A DNA stretch of 64,000 bases from positions 30,643,487 through 30,707,486 of the forward strand of contig OY783192.1 of assembly GCA_963678675.1 (NCBI GenBank), in the 5' to 3' direction. Each line of letters begins with the position of its first letter. Position 1 is the stretch's first letter. The DNA is from Xiphydria camelus. Lineage: Eukaryota; Arthropoda; Insecta; Hymenoptera; Xiphydriidae. The translations under genes were made by a program, and so were the position numbers. The notes beneath the pieces are model-generated. The model ran no database searches. It saw nothing but the letters and a program-made list of their open reading frames with translations, and was not told the origin of the DNA. Below, piece by piece: positions 27,026 to 42,723 of this stretch.

Positions 27026-27490
27026 GCAACGACGGCCATCTTAGGAAGAACGAAACGCCACCATACAGCGGTGTCCGACGCGAATAAAAGTTCCGTACGG
27101 CGTCAGCGAATAGACCAATCAGGATCAAGTATTCCGTTCTGGCAAAAATTCGCACTCCGGATCCTCACTGTGGCATCAGAGTAACGTCACTCAGTGACGC
27201 CACCGCGTGACTTTTGGGTGAAAGTCACGCTTGGCTATCGGGGGATCCCCTTTTGCAAAATCCTACTTCATCCACCGTGTGCACTGCGTGATGCCACAGT
27301 GGTACCCCAGTGGGCACGCACCAAGACATCACTGTGATGTTTCTCAAAGTCACCGCGTGGTCCCACAGTGCCACCACTGTAAAGCCACCTGGCTATCGGG
27401 GTACCGACTCGACTTCTACCGGTATATTAAATGACTCAAGTACCGATCAAACCTCCCCGAAGGTAACTTCAAACTGGCCCGTACAGAGTG

Positions 27491-27501
27491 GGACATACGG
27501 T
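27491..27501. repeat. Possible solo terminus of the CCGTATGTC foldback family
   Basis: The string GACATACGGTA matches the right ends of the elements at 27560-27808 and 51223-51538, and is followed by CCC as at 51541. No matching left end was seen nearby, so it may be a truncated relic. Confidence 0.4.
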
Positions 27502-27559
27502 ACCCGGAACCGACTGACACTCCCGGCGGGGGGGGAAAGCACATTTCTCTCTCGCTATA

Positions 27560-27808
27560 CCGTATGTCTGACAGCAAGCGCAACAGGAGCTGTAACCTAA
27601 AATTTGACTTCGGCAGTGTTTGGAGGGTGCTCAAGTCACTCACAAATAAGAAATAATTGACAGCTATCAAGAAATCAGACATTTTGACACTCTTTTCGCC
27701 CTTACGCTGCGCGAGCAGCGTTTATGAGTGACTCGAGCATCCTCCAAACACTGCCGAAGTCAAATTTTCAGGTCACAGCTCCTGTTGCGCTTGCTGTCAG
27801 ACATACGG
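27560..27808. mobile_element. Foldback MITE with TA flanks, CCGTATGTC family
   Basis: A 249 bp element with terminal inverted repeats CCGTATGTCTGACAGCAAGC and its reverse complement. The arms run about 85 bp, also sharing TTTGACTTCGGCAGTGTTTG. It is flanked by TA on each side, as expected for a Tc1/mariner-type target duplication. The central spacer of about 75 bp is unpaired. The terminal nine bases match the larger palindrome at 51223-51538. Confidence 0.85.
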
Positions 27809-30800
27809 TAGACTCAAGATCACGCTGTATCGCGTTGATCGAAGCGTACCGAGTCGGACTCCAGACGCGGAAACGTTATTTGAATCATTTATTGTGATAT
27901 CCTAATTCATAAAAATAACAATGACAATGTATTTTTTTTATAAATCACCATAATCGATTTATGAAAGGAATAACAATAGGTAGAATTACTCCCAAAAGTT
28001 GCACGTGTCGTACGCGTATCAACACCGAGATTTCATGTGTTTGAATGAATCGATTTTTTCAAATCGACGATCTCCGCATTATTCCGCAACGCACGTGCGA
28101 CGAATTTTATACATACACATTACGCAACGACTGCATTAGCATAGACATACCGACGGTTGTCCAATTTCTAAAATTAAACTTTCGCGAGCATAACTTAATC
28201 GCAAAAATTAATCATCACGTAAATAATATGTTCTCCTAATGGCAGTGACAGAACCTCTGTCTTGTCTATCGATTAATTGAAAAAAAAACGCAGGCTCATC
28301 GATACAATTCTTATACGTCTTCGAACCTCCCATGCGGACGATATCATTTATATTCTCATGCGTTTCCCGCGCGCGAGGGATTTCATTCTATCGTTCGTTA
28401 CGGGTCGTAGACGAAACAAAAATAAGGGCTGCTTCTCGTTATCGTAACAAATGGTGATTACGGCATAGCGCCTTAGGAACACCTACGTACAATAATTGAA
28501 CTCGATGCGAGGAGTGACGATTCACATTATAGCGTATAAAAAATAAAGTAATAACATTAATAAATTAGTGAGAATTTTGTTGTAAGTGTTGGTTAAAAGC
28601 CCAAGGCTATTTACGAGGACCGCGGCGAATGGCCCTAATGAATCTACATTAAATTTTTTCCAAAGATCTCCGGAGCAAAAAGTGTATAAGCGATGTTTTT
28701 CGCGACACGATTCCTATAAACGAGGTACGCGGACAGTCTAATCCGCGAATTCTCTGTGCATTTTTTATTTAGACAAAACTGAATTACAGCCTCTATTCGA
28801 CGCGTACGCGAAGGCCCTATTCGTTTTTGCAAATTTAGAGCGCCCCGGGTAACGTTCTCGACGAATGTGTTGGAAATAACTCATCCGCTTGGACGAAAAA
28901 TGAACAGAGCTGCGAATTTCGACCGCGTTCTTTCATTCGACGCTCTGCGGTGACAAATCCGCGCACACGTATTGATCGCGCGTTACTGTAAAGTACATCG
29001 TCACGTGTTGACCTGTAAAAATCTAAATTCGCCAGCTCCGGGAAGCGTCGAATGAAAGGATACGCCGGGCGGGTATCTATCGTTACGAGATAATTACTAT
29101 CGTGATGACAGTATTGGAAATCCGATCATCTATATTATACATCACGCACTGGACTCTTATCGTTTCCGATACGTGGTACATTCGCTCATTCGATACACGG
29201 TCGGCGCGAGAGATCGCTGTCAAATCGCGTTAATAAAAAACGGAAAGGATAGTATAATATATCACAAATGTTTCGAGAGCCGACTACAATAGCGCGCTCC
29301 CTGAAAATCCTACTGTATATTACCGTTTAAACCTAATTTATACTACATCGCTCGTTAATCGACTGGATAGTATAGTATATTTAATAATAATTCTATTGCA
29401 CGGCCGAGGGAAGATTGCCGAGTGTCTCAGAAGTTTCAGGAAATCGTATCTGCGCGACTCTCTTTCGGGGACGCTTCGCACCCGCTTTGCGAGGTTTCCG
29501 CTGTGCGATTTTCACCGCCACGCGTTATTCGCGTCCTCGATTCAATTTTTAAATCGACAAAAAGAAGCTATTTCATCTGGAAACAATTTTAAAAAATCCC
29601 TTCGAACGTCTCTATTCGTACCTATACACATAGTATGTAGCGTATACATATGTAGATAAAATAGGACATACGAATATACACACATAACTCGCCGCAGTAT
29701 ATCTCGAAATTCGACAAATATAATGATCGCTTTCGTTCTTCACCATCCCGAATAATTCCCCTAAAATAGTGGAGAAGATTAATTCTGTTTGATCGCAATT
29801 GCACTTAAACAGATTTTATCTTATTAAGTTTGGGTGCGGACGAAACCGATCCTTCCTTTCAAAGAATATCTCCGCGTAGAATCGCCGGGGCGCATACTGC
29901 ACGCGTGCAGTTTCCTCGTCTTGTCGAATCGATCGATGAACCATCTACGAGCGACATTCGCCTCTTTTTCCGATAAGAATAGTCTTCCGATGTGTGCACG
30001 ATATCATTCGGAGGCCGTGCGTTTTTCGGTATTAAAATTAAGACGTCACGCAAATCTAAGGATCCTCCGGAGATCTCAGATTTAACGTTGTATCCTGGCC
30101 TGCCGTTATCAAAATATATCTATGACCGGCTGTAGCCTCCATCGACTTTCGACGTTCTTAAATTCAATCAATAAATAATCGACGATAATTGATGAAATGG
30201 TAATTGTACAACTTGTTACGCTCGACGCGCGTTATAACTCGCTATTTGCCAAGTATCGTGAGTCGCAAAATCAACCGTCTAAAAGGGAAAGAATAGGACT
30301 TTTCCGTGCGAATCATCCTTCGCCTGTACAAGTTTCTGTAAATCCAACGTTTGAGAGTCGTGCAACTTGAGAGAAGTTTATAGTTGAAACATGAATAATT
30401 GTTTTTCTTGTGGTGCGGTTCATCCTTTGATACAGTCACTACAGCAAGCCCGAATTGCAATTGAGGAAATAATCGAGTAGTCGCAAGCTAATAGTTATTC
30501 TTCGCGTGGCACACCTTCCTTCACTTTTCGCGAGTTGCACAGATCCTCATTCCGATTTCCACTCGAGTTATTCCTATCGCTTTCGAAGAGCTCTTCTCTA
30601 CATACACCAAATTTCTCAAGTTATAAGCGACACGCAAACACGGTAGAAGATACTTTACGATTATTCGATGACCCGTGTGTCATTTCACCGAAGAAATCTT
30701 GCAATTATGATTATGCATTTAGTAATTTACCGTACCTTCGACCTCGCAATAAGAACGAACCGTTTGAAAAACTTCTTTCCAACTCGTACGTCAAACGATG

Positions 30801-33515
30801 ACGTTCTCCCTTTCCTCTTATGCGCCTCTTTTCAACCGAGAATACGAAGTACATAATTTTATCCAAAAGAAATCAACGAAAAAAATAATAAAAGTATACT
30901 TCCCAAAGCCAATAAGACGAGTGATAATGATCAAGAACCAGTAACACATAGATAGAGCCGCTCGCAAATAACCTCGACGAATATATTGGCTGCCTTTTTA
31001 CAAAATAATCATTCAAGTCGATCGAGTTATTATACTACTATAATATTGATATTGGATTCGGAACACGCGGCATATCTACAACGCTCCCTTCTTTTCTTTC
31101 TCTTTCTCATCAAGGATGCTACATAAAAATGAGAGCTATTACACAAACTTTGGATCGTTCGCCGAGTGTCAAAGCATCATCGCGTTATTATGGAGTACGG
31201 AATACTGTTGCAATTTTTTATATGGGCGCTATGTACAATTCTCGCGACGTATCCAATCGCGCGTGGTTAATCGTAATAATTAGTAACTAATATTTAGCTA
31301 ATTCGATTACTTTGTAGTAGTAGCTATTATACATATATAGTAAGTGTATAGATCCTTTTCCTTGTCTTCCCTGCTGACTGACACAGACTGAGCCTCCGCC
31401 ATTTATCGGAGATATCGAAAGATGGCCACAGGTGTTCAATCGACAAAAAAAACGGCGTTTGCAATACCGTGCGATTATACGAGTTAAATTCGAAGCCTCT
31501 CTCTCTACGTTCGCCTCCCGACACATGCGATTCGTTTTAATAAACTCGGAGCATCCAAATTTCAGGAGCTTCCGCATACAGGAAGCGTGTAAAGGACAAC
31601 GAAGCTCTCGATGAAAGACAACAGCGTTAGGACTTCAAGTTTCTCGTCGATTTTTAAGCGCGAATGCCCATTGACGAGTAGAGCGATAATTATATAAACG
31701 TCGAATCCATTGATGAGTAATTGCCATTAGAGACTGGTCGAGTACATCGAAGAGCACTCACGTTCTAAATGTTCTTTCGACCATTTTCCATCTTGAACGA
31801 GCGCAAATTTTTAACATCAATGCACGACCATCGACTATTTTCAGATTATCTCTAGGTACTTGTACTTAACGCGTCGTAACTTGCGATATCCCCTCGACAT
31901 TTTCGCGTACTCGAAAAATATCAAAAACATTATATGGATTAACTTTAGAAGTACAGATGGATTAGTGTATTTAGAGACGTTGAAGTTTTGAATATCGAGA
32001 GAAAATGAAGAAGAAATCGAACAGTGATTTGAATAACGTGAGAAACTCTCGTCGAACATCTTTCCTAAGATTTTCCCGACGGATTTTAGCAAGTTTATGT
32101 TGCAGATGGAAGTAATGGGAAGAAAATTCGATGCCGAGTATACGTATAAAGCACGGAGGATTACCGGAGGATTCGGATAACTGACTGTACAAGGTACTTT
32201 CGAAGGATTATCAGAAACATTGGCTTTATAGGCCCCTGAACGATTAGGCTCGCGAACGTATCACTATCGATCGGACACTTACTACAATTTCTATGTTATG
32301 TTCTAATTTGTACCAAAGAGCCATCGAGTTAGAACTCCTCGATTCTCGTAATACTCATGCTACAAAAGAGAGTTGAAACCGATCCGGATTGCTAAATAGA
32401 CGTCTTCAAATTAATCTCAGTCCAAATTTCCGCGACGTCACTGCTCGGAGAATAGCGACTGGCGTTATTAGAATAGTTAGTCATTAGGTATGGTATGAAT
32501 GAATACGTGCTGGTTCTTTCTTAAATCAGGTGATGCTTTATTCGCTACAACGTGTAACGCATCTGGTAAGAGTGCATTGGAAATTCAAGATTCTATAATA
32601 ACACGTAAGCATAATACGAAAGACAAGTGCTTGTTGCAATAGCATAAGCTTACAGCATTCGCATTATACTTACGTTTCACTATAGAATAAATATGATATC
32701 TAGCTAATGTGATAAAATCGCCAGTAGGTAACATCCAAGGAAATGACGTTGTCGGAAATTTGACTGCAGACTCATTACAAATTATTTATAAAACAGCGAC
32801 GGTTTAATGAATTCATTAGAATTGCATATTTATGATGGAAAAAAAAATTAAGAACCGGTTGCTCCAACTTCTGATAACTTCATCTCTAACGTAATTTCGT
32901 TGCAGCGCATCCAATAGGAGTAAATCGCGCGTACATCGAAATTACATTATATGAAAAACAACGGCAGTATGTTTAAGTATTTCAATGTCAATAATACCCT
33001 TTTAATGATTTCAAAGTGAAAACGGTTTAGCCGATCATCCTCAAACTTTGTGGTAATTACTTTCTCACTTGAAAAATTGAGATTTCAATTTCTTTATCTC
33101 CATTTGGTTCTTTCCTGGTAGGCAAGTTTTTCTTCTTTATATTTCGGTAGAAAGATATGACTTCAAGCAAACGAAAACCAAGATGCCATAACAAAATTTT
33201 AATGGGCAAATATATTAAACTACCATGACAAAGTTATCTAACTACTCGACAGATAATTCTATCGAAGAATGGATCAACCGGCTGCAAGAATCAAGTAAAC
33301 CGCGAAACACGTGAAAACAATCGACAAACTGTGAAACGAGCCGCGTTATGTTTCCCTTCCTCCTGCAACTTCATCGAGACGGGAGTTCATTAAGAGATAC
33401 CATCCTCGGATTCTCGGGTACGACCTTCCTCGACGCAGGATCGCGAAATGTTACATTTTTTAGTCGTAATAGTCAATAATACAATGTACTACTTCGACGC
33501 GTCAAATTCGCTCTG
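27809..33515. other. Gene-poor spacer, 5.7 kb, nothing recognised
   Basis: Only short frames on both strands, none resembling a known domain. No strong inverted repeat was recognised. The right end should hold the 3' UTR of the Suv4-20 gene. The stretch may contain introns or regulatory DNA of genes not visible here. Confidence 0.4.
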
Positions 33516-38042
<4,527 letters not shown>

Positions 38043-38062
38043 TCTGCAATCCTTGCGCTCAC

Positions 38063-41000
38063 TGCAAATAAAAAGCTGGCTATCTAGGATTGTTTTTTAC
38101 CTTTAATGCGAGAAAATAAGTAAAAGGAATCATAAGTAAGATGTATTGAGATGTATAACTATCGCGCGTATACTAATTATGTAACAGAGCTTGTTTAGAA
38201 TATGCTATGTTTCATTTCTAAGAACATTGTAGATTTGAATATTGACACTTGTGAAGCTACAAATAGTAGTAACTATGATAGCTAAATAATAGCTATGATA
38301 GCTAAGTAATAACTACCATCTTTCTTGAAACTGCATCTTCCATTGAAATATGCAGTTGGCAGGAGCATTCTGCATATAAAACCTTGAGAAATACGTAATA
38401 TACATACGAAGATACTGTGGCCAAGAACATTATCACATAAAATCATTCGTAAGTTTAAAGACAGGTTTTTCTAATTAAATGAGGAAACGAAACTGAATCT
38501 TCAAATAAAATATCCTTAATGAAATAACTGAATCTAAGGGGTAGAAAGTAAAATCATTTTTCTTTGAGAATGGATGTGCCTCTTTCTACATTTTACTTAA
38601 AATTCCACAGCAATATTCATAGAACCAAATATTTAAAATCTATATTTACAGCGCTTTATCGCAAAACAGGACATGTATTGTATCACACATACTATTTAGT
38701 ATAATCTCCTATTATCTACAGTCAAAGAGGGAATATTAATAATCCACATTCCGAATTCAGCATGTGGGCTAAACAGTAATGAAGCAATTGGTACCACCAC
38801 GAGTACGACAGATGGGGAAGCAACAAGTATGAACAAACATTCCAAATCAAGGAAAGATACAAAAAGAATGGACAACGAGGCGTTAAGAGGTGACAGAATG
38901 CGTTCAAAATTCACTTGCTCCTAAAACGGAAAGGAACCAGATTGTGACATACGAGAGGAGCAGAAACCTAACATAAAACCTAGCATACAGTCGGATAGCT
39001 TCACGATTTCCACGTAAAAGCTTCAAAGTATACAGAACGAGAAGCCAGACATCGTCGCACATTTCCTGACACGTCGCTCTTGCAATCGCGCGTGCGAGTA
39101 ATGCCATTAGCACGTATGAGAGTACGATTCTCCACTTGGAATCCGCGTATCCATTTACCTGCATGGTCGTGGAAAATCTACAGAAAGAAACGCCGCGACG
39201 CTAAGACGTCTGTAGATTTAATTGACTCGCGCATCCTTCGATCTGGACGGACACGCGAGGCAGCGGAATTTCGGCCGCAAAAGAACAACGCTATCACAGG
39301 GTCAAGTTCCCGAGTCTCTCCTGAAATAATTCGAAAAAACGAGTGCCAGCGCTCCGGGCAAGTTCCGTGGGACGTGCGCCTCGAACGCGACGTTCCGCTG
39401 GGCCTCACTCGAAGTCGGGACTCGCGGATGCAACCTGCCGCGGTGGAAAATGGTAAACACGAATGAATGCTCGGTGGTACTTTGACAATTTGACAAGGGG
39501 CCTGGCGACCATGCCCCGATTACTAATGGCCGCGGAGAGGGCCGCGAGCGTTCCCACAAATGCGCCCGCTCGGGAATTGCGGCGACAACGGCAGCGCTTT
39601 CGCGCAATTCGTCGCGCGGCGATCGGGGCGCGATATTCCAGCGAATTTATAATTACCATGAAGGACCGTTCCATACAGCAGAGTTCTCGTATTTTAGGAA
39701 TAATCGTGAATTTTCCGCTGTTTGGTGGAGACGCGTACCGACCTATCATGGCAGGTTGACCGCGACACACACTTCCTTAAATCAGCCAGTTCGAATATCG
39801 GGGCCCACCGGCCGGGCCCCCGATCGATCAATTCGGCACGATCGAATGCGCGGAATTTTTCGTGCGATCGTACGTGATCGAGGAAGCTACGTTTTTCGCG
39901 ACGGCATCGGGAGAAATCTTGTTCTGGAACTACAGAACGTCGCGCACGTCATGCGTATCGTCCGAACGTGTCGATCTAGTGACGTTTTCGGAAGTGCCAA
40001 CGCAGGTGGAATAGAGGGAAGTTCGCGGCCAAAATCACGCGGTACAACGAGAAAGCGTAATTTCGCGGTAACGAGAGTCGTTCGAGGAAATTACGGGATC
40101 GTTCTTTTGGCGCGATTCGAGCTTCTCGATTTCAATTTTCTTCGATCTCCCGAATACCGACTGATCCCGGCCAGCTGGATTGTGGCCAAACTGCGTTTCT
40201 ATGGCGACCATTTGGCGTTCCACCTGAATCCCGTCACCTAGCAACCACGGCGGCGTCAAAATGGCTCGCGCCAGTGTAACTTTCAGCTCCGTTTATCAAT
40301 GTTACCTCTTATAAATGTCATAATAAATTGTATCCGAGGTATCTTATTACTTCGATTTCATGTTGCGAACCTCGCGTGTAATGATTTTCGTATTAGTGTA
40401 AGGAAGGCAGTGCTTCAAACGACGTTGAGCCACTAATGTTTATCTCGATGTGAGAAGCGTACTATTATTATTGAGCATCAAAGTGTATTGCTTTGTATTC
40501 GAAGGATATGACATAAAATTATGATATTTCTAGAAGCTTGTTATATACCAAGGTACTACTGATCTCCTTATTTCTATCATAGTATTAGTCGAAACTAAAT
40601 TATTGCTTTTTAATTTATGAAAACTGCCTCTATCTTCTATAACTAATTTACAAGATACCCGTGTACGGCATTGTGTCAATATTGTAGCACTACATAAAAT
40701 ATTTGATTTATGTGTATGTATACTCCATTCTATTCGCGGCTTACGGGGTTTGCCAGAAGGCCATTGCTTCGTTGTAAGGTGTGACCTAGCTTTCGAATTT
40801 GATATAAAAGTGCTGTAATCCTTAGTTTTAAATCGCGAAATGATTTGATTCGGTCATTCCACAAAATACTTAATAGGTTTTAAGAGGGTAGAGCATATGA
40901 GCACACTAGGGAACGCCTAGGCGGGATTCTTTGCCGCTTTCTTTTCTTCCTTAACGCTGTCCTACTGAATTAATCAAGTGTCAATTGCAAGCTATGAGAG

Positions 41001-41205
41001 AAGTTCAAGTACAAAAGGCGGGTTGAGGGGGTTCCGTAGTAAGTTTACGATAAGTCCGTAATAAACTTATAATAATTGAGCATTTGAACGCAAGAGCGAC
41101 TCCCGAGCGAAGCACTCACGATTTTTCACCATTTAACAGGCCCTTGGCGATTGACGCGGAAGCTCTTGCATCGAGAAAGGATTAGCGGTTTATTCAGGGG
41201 TTTAC
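38063..41205. other. Upstream region of the Suv4-20 gene; no gene recognised
   Basis: This probably contains the 5' UTR exon and promoter of the Suv4-20 gene. An open segment at 38701-38925 and an open segment of about 87 codons at 38904-39164 (minus) match nothing I know. CpG-rich sequence at 39100-40260 may be the promoter. From about 40300 to 41200 it is AT-rich and non-coding up to the hAT insertion. Confidence 0.35.
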
Positions 41206-41767
41206 AGGGGTCCCACTCTCTAAAATTTGATTTTATGTATAATTTTATACTGGGTTTTTAGTAAATTTTACGTGTTTTATACTAGTTTTCTTACCGTTTT
41301 TTATAGTTTTTACCGCTTATACGTTCATGAAATAACAAAGGTATAATACGTAAACTTATTTATTGTACTTAAATACAAACAATACAAAACAAAACAAAAC
41401 AAAACGCTATACAGGAACGAAATCAAAATAAAATAATTAGTTACTATAACTCGTACCATAAGTAGTACAGGAATCAATGCAAAAGGTTTTCTTTTTCTTT
41501 CTGGAGAGGTTGGTTATTTTTATTTTAAGAACCTGTTGTTTTTCTCGGCCCATCTCAATCATTTGTTGCGCGATTAACATCAACTTTTTATCTGCCGTTT
41601 TCCCAGCGAGCAGGTTTTTCAATTGCTGACTGCCCTCGGCAATTAATTTATCCGCAACAATCATTGCGTTTTCCTCGTCTTCGATTTGCTTTTCAATTGC
41701 AACAAGTTTTTCTGAATTATCGTCCCTTTTCCTTTTTCTGTCTTGTCGCTGTTCCTTCAGTTGCTTC

Positions 41768-42723
41768 CCCGGCAGCACACTAACGTTAGAATAACGTCTC
41801 AGACGTCATTTTTTGGTCAGTATAGGGTTTCAGACGTCAGTTGTCGTAATATTAACGTCACAGGGACGTCATATTTACGACGTACCTTGGACGTCAAAAT
41901 TCAACGTCTTTTTGACGGAACTTTTCCGTCATTTTTAATGACGAACGAGACTTAGACAAATTTCGATCTCCTGCATATAGGTATAGGGACTTGAAAATTT
42001 ATTTGTGAATAAATGGACAAAAATTGTAATTTGTTCAATTATTAAATCAATAAATTATTTCATTTTGAGTCTCCAGAGTATGTTGAGCAAGTTATAAACT
42101 ATACTGTTTATTAAAAAGCACAGATTATTAAAGTAAATGAAAGACAATCAATTAATGTAGGATGAATAAATATTCATATAATTATTTATTTATTTATATT
42201 TATTTATTATTTATATCTTGCATAAACGCAAATTTATATTAATATTAATTTGCGTCTATGCAAGAATATTTATCAAAAGATACAATCATAAATTTAGAAA
42301 AATGTTGAGAAAAGAATAATACAACTATAAAATCTTATTTATTCAAGCTCTTTCTTATTGATAGGAAAAGCAGTATACATTTATTCATCAAACTTCATAT
42401 GAACACCAATAGTAATAATGTTCTTAACCACAAGAGCGTGTAGCAGATGAGGACTCGAGGATACCGACCGATCAACGAAGTTAAGCAGCGAAAAGTGCGA
42501 ACACTAGTTGGATGGGTGACCGCTTACGATGAAAAGATATACGACAGACCCAACCTTTTAGACAACGTCCGGTAGAACGTCATTATGACGTGATTTTTCT
42601 GACGTCGTGTGGATGTGCAATTAAGCCGTCTTTGCGACGTTAAAATAACGTCATATTTTTCGTCATCTGACGTCAGAACTGACCTTCAAAAAACGTCATT
42701 TCGACGTTGATGTGCTACCTGGG
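41768..42723. mobile_element. Nested non-autonomous element with ACGTC repeats, inside the hAT transposase
   Basis: About 956 bp with imperfect terminal inverted repeats (left CCCGGCAGCACACTAACG, right-end reverse complement CCCAGGTAGCACATCAACG). Many copies of ACGTC/GACGT in both orientations are concentrated within about 170 bp of each end. The AT-rich centre contains an inverted TTTATATTAATA pair and a 5S rRNA-like segment. The hAT reading frame resumes on the other side, which shows the element inserted later than the hAT. The terminal motif resembles that at 54318-54494. Confidence 0.8.
42448..42545 (+). repeat. 5S rRNA-like segment (pseudogene or 5S-derived module)
   Basis: Contains GATCAACGAAGTTAAGC at 42470-42486 and TTGGATGGGTGACCGC at 42508-42523. 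These correspond to the two most conserved parts of eukaryotic 5S rRNA, including the internal promoter A-box and C-box regions, in the correct order and with nearly native spacing. The flanks (for example AAAAGTGCGAACACTAG and the 3' end after ACCGCTTACGATG) diverge and the terminal helix is not formed, so it is not a functional 5S gene. Confidence 0.75.

Larger units (their letters stand above)
26046..27308. mobile_element. Compound foldback element abutting the Harbinger right end
   Basis: Inverted terminal arms of about 65 bp: the left (26046-26114) begins GGTACCACTGTGGCATCACG, and the right (27244-27308) ends with its reverse complement. The left arm carries a 9-base tandem duplication (AAAGTGGAT). 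Between them are a second foldback (about 26405-27025) and a tRNA-like segment. The interior is non-coding. A related segment (CACCGCGTG, TGGCTATCGGGG) recurs just outside the right arm at about 27345-27400, so the true outer boundary may be larger. Confidence 0.75.

Noticed and set aside
38701..39164. Hydrophobic minus-strand frames (38701-38914 and 38904-39164), suggesting a membrane protein in two exons
   Set aside because: The intron needed to join them would be about 47 nt with a poor donor, the frames match no family I know, and the region is upstream of the Suv4-20 start, where a 5' UTR is expected. The plus strand also has an open hydrophilic frame over part of it.
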